From Vibrio maritimus (GTDB taxonomy: Bacteria > Pseudomonadota > Gammaproteobacteria > Enterobacterales > Vibrionaceae), in the NCBI RefSeq assembly GCF_021441885.1, contig NZ_CP090439.1, positions 1,674,001 to 1,738,000 of the forward strand: DNA of 64,000 bases, read 5' to 3'. Positions 41,739-50,674 of the stretch are shown piece by piece (positions within the stretch are counted from its first letter, which is position 1; every line of letters begins with the position of its first letter). The notes beneath the pieces were generated by a model. The model searched no databases and was not told the origin of the DNA. It saw only the letters and a list, made by a program, of their open reading frames with translations. Made by a program: the position numbers and the translations under genes.

Positions 41739-43304
41739 TTACTGATCGGCGTCTGGATATTGCTTTCGGATTTCCATTATTTCATCGAAATTTTGGATAA
41801 CAATGTCAGCGATATCTGGGTCAAAATGATGCCCTTTTTGTTCTTGAATCAAGGCAATAATGTCTTCATTTTTCCAGGCCTTTTTATAAGAACGAGTCGA
41901 ACCAAGTGCATCGACCACGTCTGCTATAGCCATTAAACGACCCTCGAGCGGTATTTCGGGTCCACTTGTACCATTCGGATAACCTGAGCCATTCCATTTT
42001 TCATGATGGGAAAGCGAAACCATTGCACCCATCTGAGGAATTCCGTAATTGAGTTTACTTAGTAACTTATGACCTATTTCAGGGTGGGTTTTCATTACTG
42101 CCCATTCGTCATCATCTAACGGACCCGGCTTATGAAGAATTCGCTCAGGAACACCGATTTTACCAAGATCGTGCATAGGCGCTGAGTGTTTGATAATTTC
42201 GACATGTTTTTCACCCAGACCTAGTTTCTTAGCGATGTATTCACAGATTAAAGCTACTCTTAATACGTGTGCACCCGTCTCTTTCGACCTAGTTTCAATG
42301 GCTTCACTTAACATTAGCATGAGTTGTTGTTGTACTTCTTGAACTTCATTTTTCGCTCGCAAGTTTTCGAAGACCAAGACGAAATTTGAAGTGAAGTGGG
42401 GAAGAAGGTTTTTCACCCCCTGAGAAATGGGTTTGGCAAAATCGAAAACCAGTGTGACGGATTCAAACTCATTAATTTTCATGTAATGAACGTAGTGGTC
42501 ATCCTCTATTTTAACCATAGGGCGGTTTGGATTCGAGATGATTACGTCTGCTAGCATTTGTTGAACCGAACTGATCGATTCTCCTTCAATGAGCGTGTTA
42601 TGGTCTGTGAGATGAAACTGTTTTTGAGTAGGTTGGGAGTAGGGCATATTGCTCTCAATCGAAACACCTAAGCTCACGTTATCCTGTTTAATGAATGATT
42701 TAAGCTCTGTATAGGCCGAGAGAAGAAAGCCGTTGACCTTAGAATGAGTCAAAATTGTCTCGGTCGCGTTAAGAACATGTTCAAGTTTCTTCTGGTTGGA
42801 GGAGATGATTTTAATGTCTCTATAAGCTCTTAAAGCGGTAAGCACAGATGTTTTTAATCTAATCGCATTGAGTTCGGTTTTGTTTTTATAGTCATTAATC
42901 TCATACTTTTGTATGACAGTTTCCTCTGGCGCCGAACCAGGTTGGCCGGTACGTAACACCAGTCGAATATGTTGATCATTTCTCTCTTCTCTAATCCAGC
43001 GTATTAACTCCAATCCCGCGGAGTCTGTCTCCATAACTACATCGACAAAAGCCAGTGCGATATCCGAATTATCACTCAAAACTTTACGTGCTTCTGTGGC
43101 TGAGGACGCTGTAAGAATTTTGACTTCAGAACCTTGAAAACAAAGGCCTCGTAGCGCCATTTTTGAAACAGTAATAACGTCAGGTTCGTCGTCTACCAGA
43201 AGTACCTTCCATGGTCTTTTGTTACTGGTGATGTCGCCCGTCAATGGTGGGCTAGTAACTGTTTCTTTTGCATAGGAATTATTTGAGAAAAGGGTATTTG
43301 GCAT
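41739..43304 (-). CDS. Response regulator with REC, DUF3369 and HD-GYP domains
   Basis: 521 aa. REC domain about 30-150 with acidic pocket Asp38-Asp39 and phospho-acceptor Asp88 (AFVDVVM). A DUF3369 linker domain follows (about 165-320). The HD-GYP domain (about 330-515) is complete: HD at His378-Asp379 (APMHDLGKIGVPE), then LSHHEKWNGSGYPNG with GYP at 441-443, as in c-di-GMP phosphodiesterases. Predicted role: c-di-GMP degradation under control of the kinase encoded downstream. A divergent promoter region separates it from the membrane-sensor operon. Confidence 0.9.
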   Translation of the reverse strand: MPNTLFSNNSYAKETVTSPPLTGDITSNKRPWKVLLVDDEPDVITVSKMALRGLCFQGSEVKILTASSATEARKVLSDNSDIALAFVDVVMETDSAGLELIRWIREERNDQHIRLVLRTGQPGSAPEETVIQKYEINDYKNKTELNAIRLKTSVLTALRAYRDIKIISSNQKKLEHVLNATETILTHSKVNGFLLSAYTELKSFIKQDNVSLGVSIESNMPYSQPTQKQFHLTDHNTLIEGESISSVQQMLADVIISNPNRPMVKIEDDHYVHYMKINEFESVTLVFDFAKPISQGVKNLLPHFTSNFVLVFENLRAKNEVQEVQQQLMLMLSEAIETRSKETGAHVLRVALICEYIAKKLGLGEKHVEIIKHSAPMHDLGKIGVPERILHKPGPLDDDEWAVMKTHPEIGHKLLSKLNYGIPQMGAMVSLSHHEKWNGSGYPNGTSGPEIPLEGRLMAIADVVDALGSTRSYKKAWKNEDIIALIQEQKGHHFDPDIADIVIQNFDEIMEIRKQYPDADQ

Positions 43305-43698
43305 CTGTCTTTCCTTAACAAATATAAAGCATAAATGTAAATAAACTTGCTGGCTATTGTCGGACTTTATCTTATTAGAACCTAAGTTCTAATTTCCACA
43401 AATCCCTGTGGTGCCTTTACCAACCTTACAATTTATCTACACAATTTCAATTCAAAAAAGAACTGATTTATGGCGTGAATGCATTACACCCAATTTTTGA
43501 ATGGTTGTTAATGTGTTGTTATGTTGTTATTTTTTAAAGGTGATTCCGTTTTATGAACTTTAGTAGGCATAACCCTGAGGTATGGTCTACTTTTGGATTA
43601 GGACGACGCGAACAAAAGTTTACTTGAGCATTAGATTCGCGAAGATTTTTGAAAGAATTTAAGTGAGTAGTACTTCTTCACTTATTGAGGTTGGGAAG
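43305..43698. other. Divergent promoter region
   Basis: About 390 bases between the kinase/HD-GYP operon (minus) and the sensor operon (plus). AT-rich with repeated GTTGTTA units around 43504-43531. No gene, no terminator seen. Confidence 0.45.
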
Positions 43699-44514
43699 AT
43701 GAGAGCATTTTTTGAAGTTCACTTGAGACTGGTGATTACCGTTTGGGTAATTCTCATGTCTGTGTTGGGACTTCTATACCTGATGAACTACATGAAGTTT
43801 GACAGTTTAATGTCTGGTGTAGTGTCTTCAAAGCTAGATGTTATTTCGTCTTCGCTAGATACCTCTATCCAGCGCGTTGAACGCTTAGGTATTCCATTCC
43901 ATTCAGCTGATAACCTTATCGAACAATTTGATCAAGCTAAGGCGCGCGAATCTGACGTGACCGCTATTTCGCTTATCGATAACAATGGTCGCGTTTTATT
44001 GCAGACCACGAGTGCAGTAAATTCCCCCACGGCAATTCCTGAAGATGTCATCCGACGCGCTCTAACGTCTAACGAGCAGCGTTGGCTATACAGTGATGAC
44101 ACAAAGCTTTATAGCGGGCTTCAAACGTTCGGTGATTTCAGTAATCTAACCGGCAGCCTAGTTATCGAATATGACAAGACTGCACTTTTTGGTGTCTATG
44201 CTCTTGTTCGACTTCATTTATTAGAAGCGACGGTGGTCATATTTCTTATCACTGCATTGATCGTATTTATAGTGGTTCGAATTGGATTTGCTGATGTGGC
44301 AAATGTTCTGAAACTCATTCACAACTATTCATCAGGTGATAAATCTGTTGACGGAAAAAAAGCACCAGATGGTTCTATGAGCCAAAGCTTTGCTGAACAA
44401 ATCAAGCAAAGTGAAGAAATGAAAGCACAAGTGTCTGCTGAGCTGGAGCGCCTGCAGTCGCTTTCAAGAAATAACACCGAAAATACCAAGGATGGAACTG
44501 AGGTGGTTAAGTGA
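43699..44514 (+). CDS. Membrane sensor protein with periplasmic domain
   Basis: 271 aa from ATG 43699 (GAGGTTGGGAAG upstream); an in-frame GTG at 43663 has a poorer ribosome-binding site. Two membrane segments (about 12-34 and 180-203) enclose a periplasmic domain of about 145 residues with PAS/CHASE-like signs (AISLIDNNGRVLLQ). The cytoplasmic tail is short, with a coiled coil (SEEMKAQVSAELERLQSL) and no enzymatic domain, so it must signal through a partner. It overlaps the next gene by 4 bases. Confidence 0.72.
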   Translation: MRAFFEVHLRLVITVWVILMSVLGLLYLMNYMKFDSLMSGVVSSKLDVISSSLDTSIQRVERLGIPFHSADNLIEQFDQAKARESDVTAISLIDNNGRVLLQTTSAVNSPTAIPEDVIRRALTSNEQRWLYSDDTKLYSGLQTFGDFSNLTGSLVIEYDKTALFGVYALVRLHLLEATVVIFLITALIVFIVVRIGFADVANVLKLIHNYSSGDKSVDGKKAPDGSMSQSFAEQIKQSEEMKAQVSAELERLQSLSRNNTENTKDGTEVVK

Positions 44515-46634
44515 ATCAAGCGCAAACTATTGCGAGCTTAATTAATAAAAGACTGATTTATATCACAATTATTAGCGCCTTCATTGCTTCTTTTTTAAGC
44601 GCGGCGTACACGCTCGTAGAGTTCAACTTTTCGATTAAGCCAGAACTTCTAAAAAAAGCTAATTCGATCGCTCAAATCATTCATGATGACGTTGAGTTAG
44701 CGATCAACGTAGGTGTGCCTTATCAAGAAATTAGCGGTATGGATACATACCTTGATGAGACCCTTAAAAAGTACCCAGAACTCACTTTCGTTGCGCTTAC
44801 TCAAAACGACACTGTTTTGTACCAAGCAGGTGCTGTCGAGGAACTCGATCCAACTTACGCGATCACGTTTGAGAAGTCCTCAAGTCAGTATTTAAGTGCG
44901 TCGTTTATCGAACGACTTGTTGTGGTGATGAAGGAACTGCCACAGTTGCTACCATCTCTATTTAGCTCAGAATCTTCACGTAGTGACCTGTTTCAACTTC
45001 CAATAGAAAGTGCAGAAGAGGTAAGCGGTAGAGTATATGTTGGGTTGAGCTCTACGTATGTTCAGTCGCAGCTTACCGATATTTTCTTCGATATCGCTAT
45101 TGTTTTGGTCGCAGTTCTTCTCGTCTGTTTTGAAGTCGTGATGGTTGTCGTCATGTTCTATGTATCCGGACCTTTGGAAGAATCTGAATCGATTCTAAAA
45201 AGGCAAGTCAAAGGGGATTTTTCAGTAAACGAGAAGATTACTTACCACGGTGTTATTGGTACGTTTGCTGATAGATTGAACCAAGACTCAAAGGACTTAC
45301 AATCGCGATTCAAATCTTTGTTTGCCAAGCTATTGCCACAAAGCTCTAGCTCTTCTGAAGTAGATTCTAAACTGAAGTCAGTGTCCGATAGGTTCAGTTT
45401 GCAGAATAAACTAGGGATGCACAAAGGGGATGTTGTAGACGCTCGAATCCCGTTGTTTGTGTTCTCTTTTGCAGAAGAACTGTCTAAGTCCTTTATGCCT
45501 TTGTTTGTCAACGAGTTCTATCAGCCATCCAGCTGGATCTCTAAAGATGTGATGCTAGGGCTGCCTATTTCGGTATTCATGTTTGTCATTGCTGCTTGCA
45601 CACCGTTTGCCGCTAAGTGGGTAGATCGCTGGGGACAGAAGCAGCTTTTCCTCGTTGGTCTTATTCCAGCGATTGGTGGTTATTTTGGTTGTGCATTCGC
45701 AACGGATGCTATGGACATAGTCATCTCCCGCGGTGTGACTGCATTTGGTTATGCGATTATTACCATTAGCTGCCAAAGCTACATCGCGGCAGTAGTCACG
45801 TCAGAGAATCGTGCCAAAGGCATGGCAATGTTTGTCGGTGTACTGATGACTGCCACTATGTGTGGTACCGCGCTGGGTGCAATTATCGCAGATCGCATCG
45901 GTTATCAGCCGGTGTTCTTATTGTCAGCCTTACTTGCTGCGTTTGCTGGCGTTCTTGCTTGGAGAATGTTTATTGGCGAGTTGGATGCCGGTGAGGGTAA
46001 AAAAGCTCCAGGCGAAAAAGGAAGTGTGTTGCTGCTGATGAAAAACGTTCGCTTTATGGCCGTTATTCTATTCTGCGCAATTCCAGCGAAAATCGTACTG
46101 ACTGGCTTCTTGTACTTTTTAGTTCCACTTTATCTCGTATCTCTCGATGCGAGTCAGTCTGAAATAGGTCGTATTATGATGATCTATTCTCTCGTCATTA
46201 TTCCTTTGAGTCCAATCGCATCGGGCATTGCAGACCGCACTCAAAAGACAAAACAACTGGTTGTACTTGGAACGATTTTGTCAGGTGCGATTTTAGTTTC
46301 TCTCTATGGTGACGACTCAATTTTCAAGATACTTCTTGCCGTAACGCTGATGGGTGTTGCTCATTCTATTCTAAAAGCGCCACTCATCGCTTGTGCTCTT
46401 GAAGCGTCGGAAGATACACCTGAAGTTGGCAGAACCGAGACGCTAGGATTCTTACGTACCTCCGAACGTATCGGCAGTGTAATTGGACCTATTCTGGTTG
46501 CGATGCTACTGGCGACGCATACCTTTGGTGAAGCCATGAGTATCGTAGGTGGTGGGATAATCGTAGCGGGTATCGCAATCCTAATTATTCTGAAGAAACC
46601 TGCTGTTGAAGCTAACAAAGGAGTCGACGTATGA
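44511..46634 (+). CDS. Periplasmic sensor fused to an MFS transporter
   Basis: 707 aa from a GTG start inside the end of the previous gene. Residues 1-225: two membrane segments enclosing a periplasmic sensor domain (VELAINVGVPYQEISGMD; FVALTQNDTVLYQAG). Residues about 225-315: a HAMP-like cytoplasmic linker. Residues about 318-700: a twelve-segment MFS unit (DRWGQKQLFLVGL as the loop 2-3 motif, SRGVTAFGYAII, TLGFLRTSERIGSVIGPIL). The join is unusual: sensor domains normally precede kinases, cyclases or chemoreceptors. The downstream binding-protein gene overlaps by 4 bases. Confidence 0.78.
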   Translation: MNQAQTIASLINKRLIYITIISAFIASFLSAAYTLVEFNFSIKPELLKKANSIAQIIHDDVELAINVGVPYQEISGMDTYLDETLKKYPELTFVALTQNDTVLYQAGAVEELDPTYAITFEKSSSQYLSASFIERLVVVMKELPQLLPSLFSSESSRSDLFQLPIESAEEVSGRVYVGLSSTYVQSQLTDIFFDIAIVLVAVLLVCFEVVMVVVMFYVSGPLEESESILKRQVKGDFSVNEKITYHGVIGTFADRLNQDSKDLQSRFKSLFAKLLPQSSSSSEVDSKLKSVSDRFSLQNKLGMHKGDVVDARIPLFVFSFAEELSKSFMPLFVNEFYQPSSWISKDVMLGLPISVFMFVIAACTPFAAKWVDRWGQKQLFLVGLIPAIGGYFGCAFATDAMDIVISRGVTAFGYAIITISCQSYIAAVVTSENRAKGMAMFVGVLMTATMCGTALGAIIADRIGYQPVFLLSALLAAFAGVLAWRMFIGELDAGEGKKAPGEKGSVLLLMKNVRFMAVILFCAIPAKIVLTGFLYFLVPLYLVSLDASQSEIGRIMMIYSLVIIPLSPIASGIADRTQKTKQLVVLGTILSGAILVSLYGDDSIFKILLAVTLMGVAHSILKAPLIACALEASEDTPEVGRTETLGFLRTSERIGSVIGPILVAMLLATHTFGEAMSIVGGGIIVAGIAILIILKKPAVEANKGVDV

Positions 46635-47653
46635 GATCTCTGATCACGTTTCCTCTTCTGACTTTGATATCAGGTTTGACGTACTCCAGCATCGCGAGTT
46701 CAGAAGAGCGCAAAACGATCTATATGACGGTTTGGCGTGGCTGTGAAGAAGCCTGCCAAGGTTTCCATGATTATGTTGAGGCTAACAAACTCCCAATTGA
46801 TATTGTGCTTCGTAACGTTGACCGAGATAAAAGTAAACTGCCGACATTCCTGGACGAGGCCAAGCAGTTAAAGCCAGATTTGGTCGTCACTTGGGGAACC
46901 AGTGTGAGTAAAGCGATGATTGGCTCACTGGAAGACTATGGCAACGAAACCAAACTGGGCGAGATTCCGGTTCTATTTATGATTGTTGCGGACCCAGTTG
47001 GCGCGGGAATCATCAAAGATTCAACGTACTCAGGACGTACAACCGTTACTGGGATTAGAAACCGTATTGAAGAAGAAGTTCAGATTAGGGCAATGAGAGA
47101 GTACTTCCCAGTAAGTACGATTGGCGTTGTCTATTCGTCAGCTGAGCTCAACTCAGCACTCAATACAGAAAAACTGCAGACCCTTGAAGAGAAAATGCAG
47201 TTCAAGACCATAGTTGAAACATATGAACTGGGAGACGATGACAAACCACTTCCAAACCAGTTTGAACAAAAAATGCAGAGCCTGTCAGAAAAAGGTGTAG
47301 ATGTCGTTTATGTTGGCTCTAGCTCATACAACTTATCCAACCGTGATGCTTTTACTAGCGCCGCTCTGAAGCACAACTTACCTGTGGCATCAGCCTATGA
47401 TTCTATGGTGACTGAGTCGGACGCATTGATCTCAGTTTCAAATAAATACTATCGCGTAGGTCAATTGGCGGCTAATCAAGCGAAGAAAGTGCTGCTTGAA
47501 AATATCGAGCCGGGTCAGTTGCCGATTGCGGAGCTTCAGAGTTACTCAATCACTATCAATATGGATGTGGCGAGACAGATGTCACTTTATCCGCCTATAC
47601 AGCTTCTTCGCTTTGCGGAGCTTGTCAATGTTGATAAGAGCAGGAGCGAATGA
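46631..47653 (+). CDS. ABC-type periplasmic substrate-binding protein (ABC_sub_bind family)
   Basis: 340 aa. Signal peptide 1-22 (ending SIASS). The fold pattern (MTVWRGCEEACQGFHDYV, PDLVVTWGTSVSKAMIGS, IPVLFMIVADPVGAGII, IGVVYSSAELNSA) belongs to the ABC_sub_bind family (TrpX-like), yet no permease or ATPase is nearby. It overlaps the sensor-MFS gene by 4 bases; it could deliver a ligand to the sensor domains of the two upstream proteins. Ends 40 bases before vgrG. Confidence 0.84.
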   Translation: MRSLITFPLLTLISGLTYSSIASSEERKTIYMTVWRGCEEACQGFHDYVEANKLPIDIVLRNVDRDKSKLPTFLDEAKQLKPDLVVTWGTSVSKAMIGSLEDYGNETKLGEIPVLFMIVADPVGAGIIKDSTYSGRTTVTGIRNRIEEEVQIRAMREYFPVSTIGVVYSSAELNSALNTEKLQTLEEKMQFKTIVETYELGDDDKPLPNQFEQKMQSLSEKGVDVVYVGSSSYNLSNRDAFTSAALKHNLPVASAYDSMVTESDALISVSNKYYRVGQLAANQAKKVLLENIEPGQLPIAELQSYSITINMDVARQMSLYPPIQLLRFAELVNVDKSRSE

Positions 47654-47693
47654 TGATGAAACTAGTTGGTAAGTCACGATTTGAGGAGGTTCG

Positions 47694-49748
47694 ATGAGAG
47701 AGATTATTGAACCACAAGGAAGCTTGTTAGTCGTTACAGACTCTAATAACAAAGAGTACGTTGCAACAAACTTCTTTGGATTTGAAGCCGTCAGCAAAGA
47801 TTATGAGTGGCAAGTCAATGCGCTAGTAACTAAAGCGAATCCAGCTGACTGGGTCGGTGAGCCGATTAGCTTAAAGCTGTACTCTGAAACGGGAACAAGC
47901 CGAAGCGAGCTTAGAACATTCCAGGGCTACGTCGTTAGAACACAGTCTCAGTCGCAAAGAATTGATTCGACCTATTCAAGTATCCGATTAACCGTCAAGC
48001 CTTGGCTGTACCTACTGCATCACTCTAGAAAGTGTCGTGTATTCCAGGAGGCGAGCGTACAAACAATCGTAACAAGTATTTTTGATGAGTTGGGTTTCAA
48101 AGGAGCCTACAGTGTCAAAAGCATGCCGTCGACCAAGCGTGAATACTGCATTCAGTTTAATGAAACGGACTTCGAATTTGTCACTAGGCTCTTAGCGGAA
48201 GAAGGTGTTCATTTCTACTTTGGTAAAGACAGCGATGCAAACAAGCTGTTTTTACAGCAAGCAAGTAAGCCCTTTGCTTCCGACAAAATGGTGACGCTAG
48301 ATTACGCTTCGCAACCATCGGGTGATTATGAGATTTTGGATACTTGGCAGCGTGAACATCGTTTCCACAGTGCTTCACTCGAGCTAGCAGGTTATGACTA
48401 CAACCAGTCAAAACTAATTACAAGTAAGGCGAAAAAATCAAAGTACTCATTGTCCAATAACACAAAGCTAACTGATTATCGTTATCCGGCAGCAAGTGCC
48501 ACGGGGTCTTACACCGATTTAGCGGGTGATGTCGTTGAAACCCAGCGAGGGCAGCTAGATTCAGACTACGATAGCGCGTTGGCAACGACGACCTCAGCAA
48601 GCCTTTGTGCAGGTTACTTTCTCAAGCTCAACGCGCATACGGATAGTAGTCAAATAGGACAGTATTTAGTCGCCGAAATTAAGTACGATTTCGATGACGA
48701 AAAAGGAGAGTTTCACTCCGATGTAAAAGTCATCCCAGAAGGTCAGACGTTCTATCCTCAATACATTGAAAAGCCAGTTTTACACGGGCTTCAATCCGCG
48801 ACAGTCGCGGGCAGCACCGCGGGTGAGCCTGCTAACGACGCGCTAGGGCGCGTTCGTATTAAGTTTCATTGGGATCCTGAAACAGGTGATAAAACGAGTT
48901 GCTGGGTACGAGTTGCCCAACCTATGGCTGGTAAAGGCTATGGTGCCCAATTCTTACCTAGAGCAGGCCAAGAGGTACTTGTTAGCTTTGTTAATGGTGA
49001 CCCAGATCAGCCCGTTGTCGTCTCAAGTGTTTACAACAGCGGGAACAAGCCACCATACCCAACAGCTAATACTACTCAATCTGGGGTAATGACGAAATTA
49101 ACCGGTGAGAGTAACGAGTTACGGTTTGACGACAAGAAAGATAACGAGCAGTTATATGTGCACGCTGCTAAGGATATGACACGAGAGGTCGTCAACGATT
49201 ACACCGAAACGATCGGTGGTGAAATGAAGTCGACGGTAACCAAAAACATAACTCAAACCGTTGAGAAGCAAACTACGTTAACGTCTAAAGAAGGCATTAC
49301 CTACAGCACCGATAAATCTTACAAGCTTACTGCCAAAGAAAGCATTAACGAGCAAGGTAAGGAAATTACCTTAACGGCAGATGACACTCTAACGTTGAAA
49401 GTCGGCAGCAGCAAAATTGTAGTTACTAGCGACAAGATTGAAATTTCTAGCGGTACGGTAGCAGTGAGTGGCAGTTCTAAAGTATCGGTCGATGGTGGCA
49501 GTCTGAGTCAATCTGGAACGTCCGTTAGCATCAAATCTGATGGGGCATTTAGTGGCAAGGCGGGTACTTCAATGTCGTTGAGTGCTTCAACCAGCTTTGC
49601 CGCGAAAGGCAGCACCGGCGCAAAACTTCAAGGGCTCAACGCGGAAGTTAAAGGGGATGTTACCGCTAAGCTATCTGGTGCAGCTCAGTCTGAAGTCAGT
49701 TCATCGGGTCAAACTGCCATTAAAGGCACGATATTAATGGTGAACTAA
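47694..49748 (+). CDS. vgrG: T6SS spike protein VgrG
   Basis: 684 aa. Gp27-like base about 1-350 (RKCRVFQEASVQTIV, FNETDFEFVTRLLAEEGVHFYF), gp5-like OB fold about 390-460 (DALGRVRIKFHWD, SCWVRVAQPMAGKGYG, FLPRAGQEVLVSF), then a long beta-helix of repeats ending in TILMVN. No extra effector domain at the C-terminus. A good Shine-Dalgarno sequence (TTTGAGGAGGTTCG) precedes ATG 47694. First gene of the secretion operon; the next gene starts at its last base. Confidence 0.95.
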   Translation: MREIIEPQGSLLVVTDSNNKEYVATNFFGFEAVSKDYEWQVNALVTKANPADWVGEPISLKLYSETGTSRSELRTFQGYVVRTQSQSQRIDSTYSSIRLTVKPWLYLLHHSRKCRVFQEASVQTIVTSIFDELGFKGAYSVKSMPSTKREYCIQFNETDFEFVTRLLAEEGVHFYFGKDSDANKLFLQQASKPFASDKMVTLDYASQPSGDYEILDTWQREHRFHSASLELAGYDYNQSKLITSKAKKSKYSLSNNTKLTDYRYPAASATGSYTDLAGDVVETQRGQLDSDYDSALATTTSASLCAGYFLKLNAHTDSSQIGQYLVAEIKYDFDDEKGEFHSDVKVIPEGQTFYPQYIEKPVLHGLQSATVAGSTAGEPANDALGRVRIKFHWDPETGDKTSCWVRVAQPMAGKGYGAQFLPRAGQEVLVSFVNGDPDQPVVVSSVYNSGNKPPYPTANTTQSGVMTKLTGESNELRFDDKKDNEQLYVHAAKDMTREVVNDYTETIGGEMKSTVTKNITQTVEKQTTLTSKEGITYSTDKSYKLTAKESINEQGKEITLTADDTLTLKVGSSKIVVTSDKIEISSGTVAVSGSSKVSVDGGSLSQSGTSVSIKSDGAFSGKAGTSMSLSASTSFAAKGSTGAKLQGLNAEVKGDVTAKLSGAAQSEVSSSGQTAIKGTILMVN

Positions 49749-50326
49749 TGAAAAAGATTCCCTACCAAGACTCAAAAAAAATCCTATCTTACTTTGATCT
49801 ATCAGATGAAGCGAAGGAGCTTGTAAACGAAGCGCTGTCGCCGATAGAAGTGATACAGGTATTACAGAAAGCGGCGCTGAACATTGATTTGACAACATTT
49901 ATTGCACACGCACTACCAATGCGAGAGTCAATTTGGTGGGCGACGTTAGCGACGGGATTGAGACACGACGACTTAACTCAAGCAGAAAATTCTGTGGTAG
50001 CAGCGAGTGCAAACTGGGTAAAGCAGCCAAATGAAGCGATGCGCCGTGAAATAGAGAAATCAATCGTGCCACTTGCGAATGAGAGTGCGGCTAAATGGGT
50101 CGGTCAAGCTGTGTTTTGGAGTGGTCAGGGGAGCATTGCTCCTGCTGAAAATCCGGTAGTCATGCCCGCTGACTTTTTGCATGCAAAGGCTGTGGCGGGT
50201 GCTATCAACACGGCTGCAGCACTACCTGAATGGTCCGGGTATAAAGGTTATTACAAGAAAGTGTTCAACATGGCACTGGATATAGCCGATGGCGGTTCCG
50301 GTAAGTTAACCGAGGAGGTGAGCTAA
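49748..50326 (+). CDS. T6SS-associated DUF6931-like protein
   Basis: 192 aa. ALPMRESIWWATLATGLR and KWVGQAVFWSGQGSIAP match the small proteins found between vgrG and PAAR genes in Vibrio T6SS clusters. Probably a loading adaptor; function not known. It overlaps vgrG by a single base and PAAR by one base. Confidence 0.75.
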   Translation: MKKIPYQDSKKILSYFDLSDEAKELVNEALSPIEVIQVLQKAALNIDLTTFIAHALPMRESIWWATLATGLRHDDLTQAENSVVAASANWVKQPNEAMRREIEKSIVPLANESAAKWVGQAVFWSGQGSIAPAENPVVMPADFLHAKAVAGAINTAAALPEWSGYKGYYKKVFNMALDIADGGSGKLTEEVS

Positions 50327-50625
50327 TGCCTAGTGCAGCGAGATTAACAGACATGCACACATGTCCGATGCAAACACCTGGTACACCGCCTATTCCTCAT
50401 GTTGGCGGTCCTATAGTTGGTCCGGGCGCGGTCACCGTTCTTATATGCGGTTTACCAGCAGCGAAGATGGGGGACTCGCTAGTATGTGTTGGACCGCCAG
50501 ACTCGATTGTTAAAGGCAGCGCAACAGTATTGATTAATAGTACCCCAGCGGCGCGAATGGGCGACACCACAGCACATGGCGGCAGTATTGTGTTTGGTGC
50601 ACCGACCGTTCAGATCGGTGGATAA
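50326..50625 (+). CDS. PAAR-domain spike tip protein
   Basis: 99 aa, a compact PAAR-only protein: PSAARLTDMHTCP, GGPIVGPGAVTVLICGLPAAKMGDSL, KGSATVLINSTPAARMGD. Caps the VgrG spike with a zinc-bound tip. No fused toxin, so it may carry the downstream 350-aa protein non-covalently. Confidence 0.93.
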   Translation: MPSAARLTDMHTCPMQTPGTPPIPHVGGPIVGPGAVTVLICGLPAAKMGDSLVCVGPPDSIVKGSATVLINSTPAARMGDTTAHGGSIVFGAPTVQIGG

Positions 50626-50674
50626 AGTAGAACGTAATTCGAATTAAATTGGACTAAGTGGAGCGGAGGGAACC

